DNA of 64,000 nt from Dallia pectoralis. Taxonomy: Eukaryota; Chordata; Actinopteri; Esociformes; Umbridae. The position numbers and the translations under genes are program-made. The notes under the pieces are model-generated. The model did not search any database and was not told where the DNA came from. It worked only from the letters and a program-made list of their open reading frames with translations. Each line of letters opens with the position of its first letter. The stretch's first letter is position 1. The stretch spans positions 3,493,908 to 3,557,907 of the forward strand of contig CM055728.1 in the NCBI GenBank assembly GCA_029465975.1, in the 5' to 3' direction. Positions 1 through 10,605 of the stretch are shown here, piece by piece.

Positions 1-218
1 GATTTTTTTAAATGACACACACCACCAGACGCCTTGCTGGCAGTGTTGGCTGAGTGAGTTTAGCCTTCTGGAACTAGCGAAAGTGAGCGTTCGCGTCATT
101 TGATCACAGGACAAATTAACAGTTTACTTGCAAAACGTAATGTGACACGTAACATACTGTTTGCATAATCGTTAGGATGTGAAATCGAATTGAAATTTCG
201 ATTAATTGAACAGCCCTA
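1..218. mobile_element. Right end of a non-autonomous hAT-like element (cut by window start)
   Basis: The segment ends in CAGCCCTA, the same eight bases that end the well-bounded hAT element at 9,750-10,605, preceded by an AT-rich stretch with AATTGAAATTTCGATTAATT. The other end lies outside the window, so no target duplication can be checked. The hAT assignment is inferred from the terminal motif. Confidence 0.45.
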
Positions 219-1050
219 ATTGGCGAGCAAAAGAGCAAGGCAACTAAAACTGGACATAATGTGCAAGTAAATGTAGAGCAAATGGCATACGACAAATACA
301 GTTTTATACAGTGGTAGCAGAGGTATCAAGGGGACAGACCAAGGCACTGGGGCAGGCAAAGTAAATCTGAAATGGGGGGGGCAAGTGCAATGAGTAGGCA
401 GTAGCTTTGACAGTCGTGCTTTAAAGGAGGTAAGAGAAATGATATTTCCAATTTTAGGGTCTTTTGTAGTTCATTACAGTCGCATGCTGCTGCAAACTGG
501 AAGGAGCTACTGCCGAAGGAGGTGTTTGCTTTTGGAGTGACTAGGGAGATGTACCTGCTTGAGAGCAGATTACAGGTTGGTGAGGCAGTGGTGTGTAGAG
601 AGTATAGGTATTGAGGGGTTTTGCGTAGGATTGACCTATATATGAGGTAGTAAAAGCAGCAAACTTTACCTTACTCCTTCAGAAATTAGTCACCAACACT
701 GAGGCTTGTAGCTGCTATGTAGGTAGAACTGACCGCCTCTATGGTAAACTCTTCTTCTGGAAACACCACATGTTGTATAATTCAATATATTTAGACCTGG
801 TATTATGTCCCTTGTATAAGACCCCAGAAAATGAATAGATTCTGTGCGGAAGAGATGTATTATGTTTGCGTTTTGTTTGAGGCAAAGCTATGTATTTAAC
901 TAAATCAACAAGATTTATATTAGATCTGTTTAAGCATGTATAGGGGGGTATCGAGTATCGATTGGAACCGGGACTAGCTTTGCGATTTTCCCGGAATCGT
1001 TCAAAAGTTTAAATTCGATTCCTATTTTCGATTAACTGTCAGTGGTCCAA
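219..1050. other. Intergenic stretch without a recognisable gene
   Basis: No long open frame and no clear repeat boundary is seen. The last 100 bases (about 945-1,045) hold TATCGAGTATCGATTGGAACC and related AT/CG palindromic pieces, which resemble terminal parts of hAT-type elements and may belong to the BED-finger relic that follows. Confidence 0.4.
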
Positions 1051-1051
1051 A

Positions 1052-1267
1052 GTGTTGCTTCACTTTTCAAAACAGAACAAAAGCTCTGCAAAATACAACA
1101 TTTGCGACAAGATTGTTTTGTGCATAGGGTGCACATCGAACATGATAAAGCACCGCCGAGTTCATGGAGTAGAAATAAATGTGTGCCCCGTCTTTGACGC
1201 GCTGCGCGGACTGTCCTCTTCCTCTGGCTCCGACCCCCAGCCTGGCACTGCAGTCCGAATCCGGTAA
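1052..1267 (+). pseudogene. BED-type zinc-finger exon relic from a hAT (ZBED-like) transposase
   Basis: The frame reads SAKYNICDKI...CTSNMIKHRRVHG and then INVCPVFDALRG. This resembles the BED zinc finger of hAT transposases and ZBED proteins: a Cys pair, a TSN-M-KH helix and a final His. The first Cys of the expected C-x2-C pair is Tyr here, so zinc binding would be impaired. The frame runs into GGTAAGTA at about 1,263, a good splice donor, which fits an N-terminal exon joined to a catalytic exon elsewhere. No hAT catalytic domain is nearby. BED identity is moderately sure; function is unlikely. Confidence 0.5.
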
Positions 1268-1284
1268 GTAAAACAATACATATA

Positions 1285-1400
1285 CCCGCATTTTCCGGAC
1301 TCTAAGTCGCATCAGTAAAACTATGCGTCATGAAGAGGGAAAAACATAAATAAGTCACACCAGTCTATAGGTCGCATTTATTTAGAAATGTATTTCGCAA
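1285..1400. repeat. Dispersed repeat fragment (TCCGGACT...AAGTCGCA type)
   Basis: The stretch contains CATTTTCCGGACTCTAAGTC and then TCTATAGGTCGCATTTATTT. From memory, repeats of this kind are widespread non-autonomous DNA elements in fish genomes. No clear ends are visible. Confidence 0.35.
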
Positions 1401-1520
1401 AATCCAAGACCAAAAAAATACATTTATTTTGGAACATTTAATCACAGAACAACCGGCTGAATGGGTGTCCGGAAAAGAGGTCTCTGCCCTAATCACATTT
1501 CTTTCGCTACCTTCAGGTAC

Positions 1521-1797
1521 GGCACTTTGTTTCCTCTCAGTTTCCTGAATTTCCTGCCCTGCCCCCAAGTAGACCCTGGGATGATCTGCTGTCTCTGCTA
1601 CCCCACCAGTGGGGGCTAATCTCCGTAGAATACTTTTGAATTGGCTCAGAATAATGTTTCTCTATGCTCAGCGACGTGATGGATTTCTTACAGCTAGAGA
1701 AAATTAAATTATCGCTTAGGGGCTCAATTGTCTTCTCCAAGAAATGGCAGTCGTTTATTTCCTACTTCCAAAGGTTGGAGAAACTACCCTCTGATTA
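1521..1797 (+). pseudogene. L1-like LINE ORF2 C-terminal relic
   Basis: The plus strand encodes RPWDDLLSLLPHQWGLISVEYF, stops, then MLSDVMDFLQLEKIKLSLRG and KKWQSFISYFQRLEKLPSD followed by a stop at about 1,797. The arrangement of a LEKI/SL segment, then a W-x-FI-YF segment just before the stop is typical of the extreme C-terminus of vertebrate L1 ORF2. In-frame stops near 1,642-1,656 show it is dead. The sequence downstream (1,800-1,960) is T-rich and compatible with a 3' UTR. The family call rests on pattern recognition of a short tail. Confidence 0.5.
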
Positions 1798-1974
1798 GTG
1801 TACTTTTCTTTCTTCCCTCCAGTATTTATTTTAATTAATTGTCTTCCCCCTGTGCTGTGTTTTTTTTATTGTATCTGTCATGTATTTTATTTTTGTTCAA
1901 AAAGTGAAACTTGGATATTATATTCATTCATTTTATTTAATTGTGATGATTATAACTGACAACTAATGCAAATC

Positions 1975-2115
1975 CCAAAATCAGTATCTCAGAAAATTAG
2001 AATATTACTTAAGACCAATACAAAAAAGGAGTTTTAGAAATGTTTGCCAACTGAAAAGTATGAGCATGAAAAGTATGAGCATTTACAGTGATCTTGGCTA
2101 TTGAGATTGAAGGGA
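1975..2115. repeat. Dispersed DNA-element fragment
   Basis: It contains TCTCAGAAAATTAGAATATT and a direct repeat of AAAAGTATGAGCAT (2,055-2,082). The first motif recurs in many fish interspersed repeats. No terminal repeats are resolved, so the class is not assigned. Confidence 0.35.
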
Positions 2116-3890
2116 AACTGCTCCTCCTTTAGACAATACTCAAATCCTACATCCCTACTCTCTCATTGTTCTGCCACTTCTGGTCTCCTGTCCCCAGCCT
2201 TACAGTCGGGCTACTTCCGCTTTGCCAGGTTAAAGGTATTTTCGTGCACATTGAAGCTAGGAAAGATAACATCCCCATTGTGACCTTTTCAAAATGTATT
2301 TTCAGGTATTCAATGCCTCCTAGTCTTCTCTATACTCCACCGATTGAACGGGATAGGCCTGGCAAGGAATATAATCCTCTCTAATATTCACACCCGTCTA
2401 ACCAAAAAGTAACAGCAACATTTAGGTCAAGGAAAACTTCTCTGTGAATGCTAACTAACAATGTCATTTGAAATCCACGTGGCTGATGCCACTGACAACA
2501 GGTGTTTGAGAATAATTTTAATGTAAGATCTCATTTTGTTTATACTTATATCAATAAATAATGTAATTAATTGTTAATGGGATAATTGCTCCAAACCTCA
2601 AACTATTCGAAATCTATTTATGGTTAATGCATAAATTCATGTACTGTGTTGCAATATTGATTCTTGGCCACATCTAATTTGAATGCAGATTCCAATATTG
2701 ATACTATAATTTGCTATACATTAAACCAGGGCAAACTTAAAGTATTTTATATTGGGCTGCACATTATTACTCGTATTGTTTTTTGTAATGTTTTGACCAG
2801 CAATTTACAAAACCAAAATCTAGTTAGTGTCCATATAAAAAAAAATTTGCCACCATATTGCAGATCGGTTTAATAAACTGACATTATTATGTCATTTGTT
2901 TGGTGACATCAGACCTCGTCAGCTCTAGCACTTCATGACAAAAAACACCATTCTGGTATTTATGTCACGAGACAATGTTATACATTGATTTTCTTAATTA
3001 TATTTGTTGAATTACATTTACTATAGTTGTATTATCCTTAATGCTAGAATTCAATGAAATCTGTTGTGTCCGAATTAACTTGACCCAAATTATAAATGCA
3101 TAAAAAGTTGTATGTGTAATTTTTCTGTATTTATGCATAATGAGGCATTGCAACAGATGTCCAGCAGATGCAACATCTGTGTGCAATGCAGTGGAATTCA
3201 ATGTCAATGTAGATTTCGCAAAAGTACATTAGCATTGTGGGCTGACTCTTCTGTGGGGTGGACCAGCAGGGCGATGCAATGCTACCCGAGGAATTAATCT
3301 GCCGCCCAGGGGCGGAAATCCCGAGGGGGACAGGGGGGACCCGACCCCCCCAATCCTAGGAGAAATATGATATGTCCCCCCCAATAAATCACTGTGAACA
3401 TAACTGTGTAATTTCAATATTATGAATAATACGCAATGAAAGTGCTTTGCTGATTATGGACACTATTGTGCTTTTTTAGTTTCAAAAGATTGCGAACCCT
3501 GCCCATGGTCCCACAATGGTTTGATCCACAGGCAACGTTAATGTTGTTGTCTCGTGAACATATATAGCGCGCGATTAAGGGGAATCGCGCTCTTCTCAGT
3601 TTACATTAAGCCTGGCTGAGAAAAGGTGGGGTTTTTTATAAGTCACTACAGTAGAAAGTTAAAATGTTTTCGATTATATTTAATGTTGTAACTTTAAATA
3701 TATTTAGTATATTGTATAGTGTCAATATTCATCTGGGAACAATGTGGCTGATTTGCTCGGGAAGAGTATGTGAACAAGTTACAAATAAATCGGTGTTAAC
3801 TTGTGTAAAAAGGTTTAGATTATTATTTCTGTATATCTAACATATTTTGATTTCTTATATATTAAGATTAACAATGACCGACCAACAGAG
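2116..3890. other. AT-rich stretch without a recognisable gene
   Basis: No supported coding frame is seen. Around 3,300-3,385 there is a C/G-run repeat (GAGGGGGACAGGGGGGACC and TGTCCCCCCCAATAAAT) of a type dispersed in fish genomes; similar C-run sequence flanks the element at 10,736-14,044. At 3,560-3,600 there is a GCGCGCGATTAAGGGG stretch of no known role. Confidence 0.4.
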
Positions 3891-3940
3891 GATAAACGAT
3901 AGTTATTCTGGTATAACTCCAGTTATATGAGTGGAGCGAA

Positions 3941-4067
3941 GCCCCCTAGAGGGGCTTCGCTCCTAGTGGTTTAACCCCGCCGCGCCCCGCGGCCATACTG
4001 ACAAATTAAAATGCACTACCGCTCAGCCAATCAGGGCGCACCTGTGCCCTATATAACTGAGCGTCAC
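3941..4067. repeat. DIRS left inverted terminal repeat
   Basis: These 127 bases are the reverse complement of 9,441-9,567, from GCCCCCTAGAGGGGCTTCGC to ATATAACTGAGCGTCAC. The outer part contains its own short palindrome around CCCCTAGAGGGG. The left copy has a further unique outer arm (3,895-3,940) absent from the right copy, which is normal for DIRS ends of unequal length. Confidence 0.9.
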
Positions 4068-4135
4068 CCCACACTCAGCCTCCCGATATCTTCTTCAGCG
4101 AGAAAATACTACGGGGGCCGGGCAGGGTAAAAAGT

Positions 4136-4200
4136 CTAGGGGGCTTCGCTCCACTCATATAACTGGAGTTATACCAGAATAACTATCGTTATATGTCGTG
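4136..4200. repeat. DIRS internal complementary region
   Basis: Bases 4,136-4,190 are the reverse complement of the left outer end (3,895-3,949). Bases 4,188-4,200 (GTTATATGTCGTG) are the reverse complement of the right outer end (9,575-9,587). The three shared bases GTT join the two. In DIRS elements such a segment templates joining of the ends into a circle, so it marks the element termini independently of flanking DNA. Confidence 0.85.
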
Positions 4201-4516
4201 TGGTTTACACAGGCGGAGCGATGCGATGCCGAGATGTACTCCCTGCCGGTCCCAGTTACAACAACTAGTCCCAGAAAAGCATCATCCATAACAACAACAC
4301 TACACAGGGAAAAACCCGGTTGTGTTGTCTAGGACCCCTCATGTCCATTCACTCATCAAATCCCCACCACCGTGGTCTGAGGTGAATAAACTCACAGTTA
4401 CAATATATAATCCACAGGAAAATATATATACAACTGCAATGTGTGCCGTAGGCCACACGATGGAGCCCGAAAGCCACACATCCACTCATTATGACTTAAA
4501 AAAAAAAGGAAAAGTC

Positions 4517-4584
4517 ATCACCGGGAATCGAACCCGGGTCGGTGCTTTAGGACCGCCGGAGCGTAACCGCTAAGCCACCGTGAA
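4517..4584 (-). tRNA. tRNA-like sequence / tRNA pseudogene inside the DIRS 3' region
   Basis: The minus strand has a textbook pol III A box, TGGCTTAGCGG (4,567-4,577), and B box, GGTTCGATTCC (4,524-4,534). A perfect 5-bp T stem (CCGGG/CCCGG) and a TTTT run follow. A possible anticodon stem CGGT/ACCG closes an 8-base loop, CCTAAAGC. The 5' bases TTCACGG do not pair with the 3' bases TGATGAC, so the acceptor stem is not formed and I cannot assign an anticodon. It is best read as a tRNA-derived relic or SINE head, with internal promoter boxes intact. Confidence 0.5.
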
Positions 4585-4885
4585 GTGATAATAGTACTCA
4601 CCAATCCATAATATTAACACGGGGCCCCAAGGCCACTCTAATATATATGAATAACACAGGAAGGGCCATCGGCCACTTCCCATGTCAACACTCTAGAGTA
4701 AAATAACTCAAGTGAACCTGGCAAGACATAAGCTACCTCGTAGAAAAAAATAACGAGATAGAATAACCACACTCTGTTCAAGAAGAAGTGACGTGAAACA
4801 CGTCCTTACCTTCCGGAACCCGACAGGGAAAGAAAAACAATCCCTTGTCCTAGTGTAGTCCAACAGACGCGCACAACATCCCCGT

Positions 4886-6067
4886 CTACCGTTCCCCGGC
4901 CACCGTGCCGAGAACAGAATGAACGAGGGATGTGGACGAGACGTCCTTCAAGTAGAACCAGACAAATGGGGAGGGCGTCGACCAGGACGCCGCACTACAA
5001 ATGTCCTCAACTCTAACTCCCCTAAAGAGAGCATGGGATGCCGCTATACCGCGGGTAGAGTGGGCTCTGACGCAAACCGGCGCCGGCAACCCCGCAGACT
5101 CATAGGCTACTGCAATACACTCGCAAAGCCAGTGAGCCAAACGTTGCTTAGACAACGCACGTCCCCGCGTCGCGGTTCCAAAACACACGAACATCTGATC
5201 CGATGTTCTAAGTGTCCTTGTGTGTTCCACGTAGCATGCAACCGCACGCACCGGGCACAAACAATGCCACCTCTCCTCTGCTTCATCTCTGTGCGGAGGA
5301 GGGTAGAAAGCGTCTAACTCCAAAACACGAGATCTATACGATGTCGTGATGATCTTAGGCACAAACGCCGGGTTCGGCCGTAACATCGCCCTGCTTAAAT
5401 CGCCATTGATGAATAAGCAATCGGGACGTGTTGAAAACGCACACAAATCACTCACACGTTTTGTGGAGCAAAGCGCCAACAACAAAGCTGTCTTAAGAGA
5501 CAGGAGTCTTAATGAGATCTGTGACAGAGGTTCAAATGGCGGCGCACACAGCGCATTCAGAACCGTGGACAGATCCCACTGAGGCACGCTGGCCCTAGCC
5601 ACGGGTCGCAGTCTCCGCGTTCCCGTGAGGAAACGCTTAACTAGGGAATGACTGAACACAGTCTTATTCCCGAAACCCTCGTGACACGCGGAGATCGCTG
5701 CTGCGTAACCCTTTATGGTAGACGCCGATCTCCGCTTATCTAACAAATACTGCAGAAACGACAGTATCTGTTCCACCGGGCAACAAACCGGGTCCATCGT
5801 GTTCGTCTCGCACCAACGCACGAACATCGACCACCTGTTAGAGTACAACGTAGAAGTTGAACTCGCCCTCGCACTCTGAATAGTACGAATGACGTCGGCT
5901 GACAAACCCCTTTTTGTCAGTCTGTCCCTCTCAGGAGCCAGACCTTCAGAGGTCCCGATATCACAGGCCCGCGCTCGATAGTTCCCAGAGCCTGGGACAG
6001 AGCGTCCCCGCGAGGGGGAAGTGGCCACGGCTCCGCCGCCAACAATTGAATCATTTCCGGATACCAT
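4886..6067 (-). CDS. DIRS tyrosine recombinase
   Basis: This is the integration enzyme of the DIRS element: a phage-integrase-type tyrosine recombinase that joins the circular DNA copy to the genome. The frame is open up to 6,646, but its first ~190 residues overlap the RNase H/methyltransferase frame; the start given is the ATG of MVSGND at 6,067, just before recognisable recombinase sequence. In the full frame the catalytic residues are visible: Arg in STKRVSDL (about residue 397), His and Arg of AHSTRG (529, 532), Trp in SAASWST (555), and the nucleophilic Tyr in WFYLKD (565). The N-terminal core-binding part (LYSNRWSMFVRWCE) is also present. No break is seen within the domain, so this is the best preserved gene of the element. 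The true start is uncertain. Confidence 0.85.
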   Translation of the reverse strand: MVSGNDSIVGGGAVATSPSRGRSVPGSGNYRARACDIGTSEGLAPERDRLTKRGLSADVIRTIQSARASSTSTLYSNRWSMFVRWCETNTMDPVCCPVEQILSFLQYLLDKRRSASTIKGYAAAISACHEGFGNKTVFSHSLVKRFLTGTRRLRPVARASVPQWDLSTVLNALCAPPFEPLSQISLRLLSLKTALLLALCSTKRVSDLCAFSTRPDCLFINGDLSRAMLRPNPAFVPKIITTSYRSRVLELDAFYPPPHRDEAEERWHCLCPVRAVACYVEHTRTLRTSDQMFVCFGTATRGRALSKQRLAHWLCECIAVAYESAGLPAPVCVRAHSTRGIAASHALFRGVRVEDICSAASWSTPSPFVWFYLKDVSSTSLVHSVLGTVAGER

Positions 6068-7976
6068 AGCGCCCCCGGAAGATCCGGGGCGACTACAATC
6101 ACCGTTAAATGATCCGCTTTTACCCGCGCCAGCAGTCGTGCCAGGCATGACAGTGGGGGAAAAGCGTAAAGGAGACCCTTGGGCCAACTTTGATGCGCAA
6201 ACGCGTCCGTCCCCAGGGGAGGACCGTCCTGCGCCCGCAGAGAAAACCACAGGCGACACTGCGAGTTTTCTCTTGCCGCAAACAGATCCGCTCGGGCCTC
6301 CCCAAATCTCTCCCAAATGAGGGAGACGATCTCCGGGTTCAGACGCCAATCGTCGTCTCGAGGACCCCCTCGCGACATCAAGTCTGCCCCCACATTCTGT
6401 CTGCCGGGTACGTGTACCGCTGACAGAGAACGCAAGTGTCTGTGTGCCCACAACCACAGTCTCGTCGCCGCTTCGTGGAGTACAGGAGACCTGACTCCGC
6501 CCTGGCGATTTATGTATGCTACTGTAGCCCGGTTGTCTGACCGAATCAGTACATCCCGGCCCCGTAGTCTCGGGGCAAAATGGGTCAGAACCAACTGAAC
6601 CGTTTCCAGTTCCAACAGGTTGATGTGGCGTTGGCTTCTCGGCCACACGCCCCTACCGCCTGTCCCTGACACACACCCCCCCAGCCTGTCAGTGACGCGT
6701 CCGTGAAGACCTGCGTCATCGCTGACACTCTGCCCAACGGGACTCCCCGTTCTAGGACCGCTGGGTTTCTCCAATAATCCAAATCCCCCGCCAGGGTATA
6801 AGGAATTATCAGCATGCGCCGACGGTGACGCACCGGGTCTACTCTCTGTCGAGCAAACCAACGTTGAAGGGCGCGCATATGCAGCAACCCCAACGTTACG
6901 ACTGCGTGAGCGGCCGACATGAGCCCTAACAGGGACATGATTTCCTGAACCCGCCTCCTGCAAGGGGGTCGGCACAGACGTAAGGCCGAGAGAATACTCT
7001 CCGTCCTCCCGTCTGATAGACGCGCTCTCATAATGCCCGTGTCCAGAAAGAGCCCGAGATAGGTTACTTTCTGACTCGGCCACGGCGCGCTCTTCTTCCA
7101 ATTCACAGCGAGTCCCAACTGTGTGAATAACTCCACCAATTGACTCGTGTGACTCATTGCCATCTCTGCTGACGATGCCAGAATTAACAGATCGTCTAGA
7201 TATGCTAAAACTCTGATTCCTCGTCGTCGCAGCGGCTCCAACGCCGTCTCCACACATTTGGAGAACGTTCGCGGAGCCAGGGCGTAGCCGAATGGCACTC
7301 TCGTGTATTCGTAGGCTATCCCCTGAAAGGCAAAGCGGAAGAACTTTCTGTGCCGGACAGCTATCGGTACGTGAAAGTACGCATCCTTCAGATCTATACT
7401 CGTACAGTAGTCGCCTGGGAGAATTGATTCTAACAAGCGATTTACCGTGAGCATACGAAAGGGCCGCTTGGCTACACATCTGTTCAGAATGCGTAAATCC
7501 AATATCGGCCTCATTTCCCCTGTCCTCTTTGGGACCAGGAAGTAAGGAGAGTAAAACCCCCTCTCTCTCTGGTCCCGTGGGACAATGTCTATAGCGCCCT
7601 TCTCTCTGAGATTCGCTATTTCCGACAGCAGGGCTGTCACTTTCTCCTCTGATCTTATCACCGTCTCCACCACTCCCGAGAAGGGGGGTGGAGCGCAGAG
7701 AAACTGTACCGTATAACCTCTCCTTATTGTTCGATCTAGCCACGTAGACAGGGAACAATTCCGACGCCACTCCGAGTAATGCTCTGAGAGCGGGAGTGCG
7801 CGAAGTTGGGGAGTAGACCCTTTATACATGCCACCGCTTATGTAACTCAGAGGACGGGACGCCGCAGCCTGCTTACAGCTGGGCGTAGCCGTAGCCCCGG
7901 TTTCAGCAATGGAAATGTGTCTTTTATTGAAAAAGTAAAAATCACTTTCTTTATTAGACACAACATCACCCAACAC
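5917..7976 (-). pseudogene. DIRS reverse transcriptase-RNase H-methyltransferase-like polyprotein, one frameshift
   Basis: This frame copies the element RNA into DNA. Reverse transcriptase motifs are clear: SPYFLVPKRTGEMRPILDLR, SIDLKDAYFHVPI, VPFGYALAPRTFSKC and the catalytic AYLDDLLIL (about 7,190-7,207). RNase H begins with FTDASLTGWGG, then the frame is lost at a C run (6,650-6,653). It resumes one frame over with INLLELETV, RSDNRATVAYIN and VPGRQNVGADLMSR. The tail (LLYAFPPLSCL...VAPDLPGALWYPEM) matches the region called the DAM methyltransferase-like domain in DIRS elements. The open frame at 7,976 begins with GTG, so the start is not certain; the first in-frame ATG is nearer MYKGSTP. 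A one-base homopolymer error would explain the break as well as decay. Confidence 0.85.
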
Positions 7977-8006
7977 ACACAGGGCTGCCGTCTCGGGGAC
8001 GCCTAG

Positions 8007-9361
8007 TCAGGTCCGTTTCCTCTGCTTCCGCGGAGCACCCGGACCGGGTCTCTCAGGAGCCGCTGGTCTCTTGCTGTGCCCTCTTATCGGCGGTCTAAAA
8101 GACTCCGCTCTGGGCGCCGGGGCTGCCGACTCCGCCGTAGCCTCCAGCTTCTGCCTTCTCACCCTGCGCTTGGCAGACGCCCCCGGCCTCGCCGCTTTGC
8201 GTGACGTGTCCGGGCGTGAAGGTCTGGCCAGTGGGAGGTGTCGGGAGAGCAACATCCTGTCCTCCTCCACCTTCTTAAAGGCTAGAGTGGCCGTCTCCAC
8301 AGCCTCTCCGAATAGCCCAGTGGTCGACACGGGCGCGTTGAGGAGGGGGGCTTTCTGGCACTCTTTCAGAGACGAAAGAGACAACCACAGATGCCTCTGG
8401 GTCACCACCGCCGTCGCCATCGTGCCCCCTGCACAAACCGCGTGTGCCTGGTTCAAATGCAGGATGGCCCCCGACAGTCGCGATATGTCCGCCAACTCCT
8501 TGGCGGAGATGCTCGTGGCCCCCGTGGTCATACGGGAAATGGCCCCCGCCATCAACGCCAGGTTGTTAGCAGCCGCCACCGACTGCGCCCCGAACTGGAA
8601 GCATTTGTCCGCCAGCTGGGCGGTAAACCTATCCTTCGGGGCCGGTAGAGAGGGCTTCCTGTCCAGCCACTGGCTCTCCGCTGGGAGGAAAAGGGCCGAC
8701 ATGGCTCTCTCCAGTCTAGGAGTAGCCGATGTAATGGCCTCACCTCTTCCCGCCACCCTAGTGAACGGCATGTAAGCTCGGGCTGGGGCTCTAGCCATGA
8801 GGGGCTCTCTCCACGCAGCCTCTGCGTACTTTGCCAGAGCGGGCAGGCACGGTGCCTCAGGCTCTGGCTCCCTCACTCGCTCTGACCATGGCCCTCCGGT
8901 CATGGAGTCGAACTCCTCCGCAAACTCGGACCGGAGAGATGGCCGGGGACGGGGGTGGGGGGGGTGTCTATGGGTGACATATCCACATCCTCCTCCCCCA
9001 TGCTTCTCCGGTCCCGTGGGACACAGGAGACAGCAGGCGGGGGCTGGCGAGGGGCCATGGGCCTCACACTGCCTGCCGCCCGCTCCTCCTCAGACGAGCT
9101 CTCTTCCTCTTCCCCCGAGTCCTCGGAGTCCGAAGAAAGCACCGTCTGCAGAGGTATGACCTCCTCGAAGAACCCGCGCCTCTCCCTCCGCCTAGGCATC
9201 GTGAGGAGGGCGCAACTAGGGCACTCCGGTGGGTCCAGCAGTCCCTCTCGGGCGTGGTCAGGTCCGAGACACGAGACACACCGGTCGTGGGGGTCCGCAT
9301 CCGCCGCGAGGTCTGCACACCGGCACTCCGCCGAGATAACGATATCCAAAGACGCAGCCAT
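8007..9361 (-). pseudogene. DIRS gag-like protein, one frameshift
   Basis: This is the first gene of the DIRS element, in the place of gag. The N-terminal half (ATG of MAASLDIV at 9,361) is Cys-rich at first (C-x2-C spacing in DRCVSCLGPDH and PECPSCALL), then strongly acidic (DSEDSGEEEESSSEEE). The C-terminal half has the helical core (FTAQLADKCFQFGAQSVAAANNL) and a basic tail (PRKQRKRT). The halves are in different frames and overlap near 8,900. Similar sequence (LRSEFAEEFDSM) continues upstream in the second frame, which places the frameshift in the G runs at 8,951-8,964. An upstream Met at 9,379 is possible. Gag identity rests on position and composition. Confidence 0.7.
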
Positions 9362-9440
9362 CCTCAAGAACAATGGCAAGGTAAGTCGTCTGGTAATGCA
9401 AAATAAAGTAGTATGTTCAGTCGAGCTGAAGAAAAAGGGA

Positions 9441-9567
9441 GTGACGCTCAGTTATATAGGGCACAGGTGCGCCCTGATTGGCTGAGCGGTAGTGCATTTT
9501 AATTTGTCAGTATGGCCGCGGGGCGCGGCGGGGTTAAACCACTAGGAGCGAAGCCCCTCTAGGGGGC
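9441..9567. repeat. DIRS right inverted terminal repeat
   Basis: It is the exact inverted partner of 3,941-4,067. It sits upstream of the minus-strand gag frame and therefore carries the element promoter. The outer unique arm is short (9,568-9,587). Confidence 0.9.
9445..9490 (-). promoter_or_regulatory. Putative pol II promoter in the DIRS right repeat
   Basis: On the minus strand an AGCCAATCAG box (about 9,474-9,483) precedes a CCTATATAACTG TATA-like box (about 9,449-9,460) by roughly 20 bases. The gag ATG lies about 90-100 bases further down. The same boxes occur in the left repeat, where they would point into the element's 3' region from the other side. Function is inferred from spacing only. 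Confidence 0.5.
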
Positions 9568-9749
9568 GGAGCTCCACGACATATAACCAGGGAGACTATA
9601 TACAGACATAACGAGCAGAAATACCAACAGGTGTAAACAGTTACACAGGACAGGAAAGAAAAGGGCATTTCATATAAGTGATCGGGTAGCAGGAAAATAC
9701 AAAAGGGAAACGGGTAAAAGTGGCCGAGAAAAGAAACAAAGGCCAGAAC

Positions 9750-10605
9750 TAGGGCTGCACGATATTGGGAAAAATTATATTGCGAGCCATCAATCAGGCT
9801 AATGTCAATAATTACCATTCCATCAGACTGTACGGTCAGACTCATGTAGGGCTCCGTTGTCCTGCTGGACCATAAGTCTGCATATTTTTCTACGTGTGAC
9901 AGCTCTGCTTCAATCTTAGATCTGCATTTTCCATACAGCTCTAATATGTGCGGGATGGTATAACATACCGCGTGTCAAGCGTTCGGATCATTTTCTAAAA
10001 ATCTTTCTTTTGTGACTGTGTTTAATGGCAACATAAGTTTAGCGATATAAAACGTTATTGTTAGGCTGTGGTGCCGTTTTAAGTGATCAGACAAATTGTT
10101 GGTGTTTCCTTGTTTTGTGGCCACAACTTTAACGCTAGTGAATATTTGAGACGCAACTAAACGGTGAGTTCATGAGTTCGCTACGTGATCGTGGATTTAA
10201 GAGACACGAGAGAGAAGCTCATGAACGCGCATGTTGCTATCGGTTGCTACGACAACACAAACAAATTATTGCTAGTGCGCATGTCCATCATGACGTCATG
10301 GGCCAGTCAACGCGGAAGATACAAGCTCCATGTTGGCTTTATGCATAGATATTTGCAAATATATATATATATATAATATACATATATATCTATGGGCTTT
10401 ATGCGCTTTTGAGCACTCTCATTGGAATGCACGGGGCTTCCCGCAGAACACTGTATCCAGTTCTCTTAATACATCCATGGTGCTACCGTTCTTTTAATAC
10501 ATTTATGGGTGCTACCCTTTTTCACATCGCATGTTCCGACAATGTGACTATCGCGCATGCGCACATCGCGATGTCGATGTTAAAACAGAATATCATTCAG
10601 CCCTA
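9750..10605. mobile_element. Non-autonomous hAT-type element with 8-bp target duplication
   Basis: The element runs from TAGGGCTGCACGATATTGGG to TATCATTCAGCCCTA. Its short terminal repeats TAGGGCTG/CAGCCCTA are flanked by GCCAGAAC on both sides (9,742-9,749 and 10,606-10,613). An 8-bp duplication and TAGGG termini are hallmarks of hAT transposons. No transposase frame is present, so movement would need an enzyme from elsewhere. The interior has AT-rich dinucleotide runs (10,355-10,390). Confidence 0.85.

Larger units (their letters stand above)
3895..9587 (-). mobile_element. DIRS-type tyrosine-recombinase retrotransposon
   Basis: This 5.7-kb element carries, in minus-strand order, a gag-like frame, reverse transcriptase, RNase H, a C-terminal methyltransferase-like region and a tyrosine recombinase. 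It has inverted terminal repeats (3,941-4,067 and 9,441-9,567) instead of direct LTRs, and an internal complementary region at 4,136-4,200 that matches the reverse complement of both outer ends. This combination defines the DIRS order, which integrates by recombination of a circular intermediate rather than with a DDE integrase. The two ends share AAC (GTT on the other strand), and no longer target duplication is seen, as expected. Three frames are broken or offset by single bases in homopolymers. Ends are deduced from the internal complementary region. Confidence 0.92.

Noticed and set aside
4517..4584. Functional tRNA gene
   Set aside because: A and B boxes and T stem are good, but the acceptor stem does not pair and the anticodon loop is irregular.
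4886..7976. Host gene encoding a tyrosine recombinase or reverse transcriptase
   Set aside because: Domain order, inverted terminal repeats and the internal complementary region identify a DIRS retroelement.
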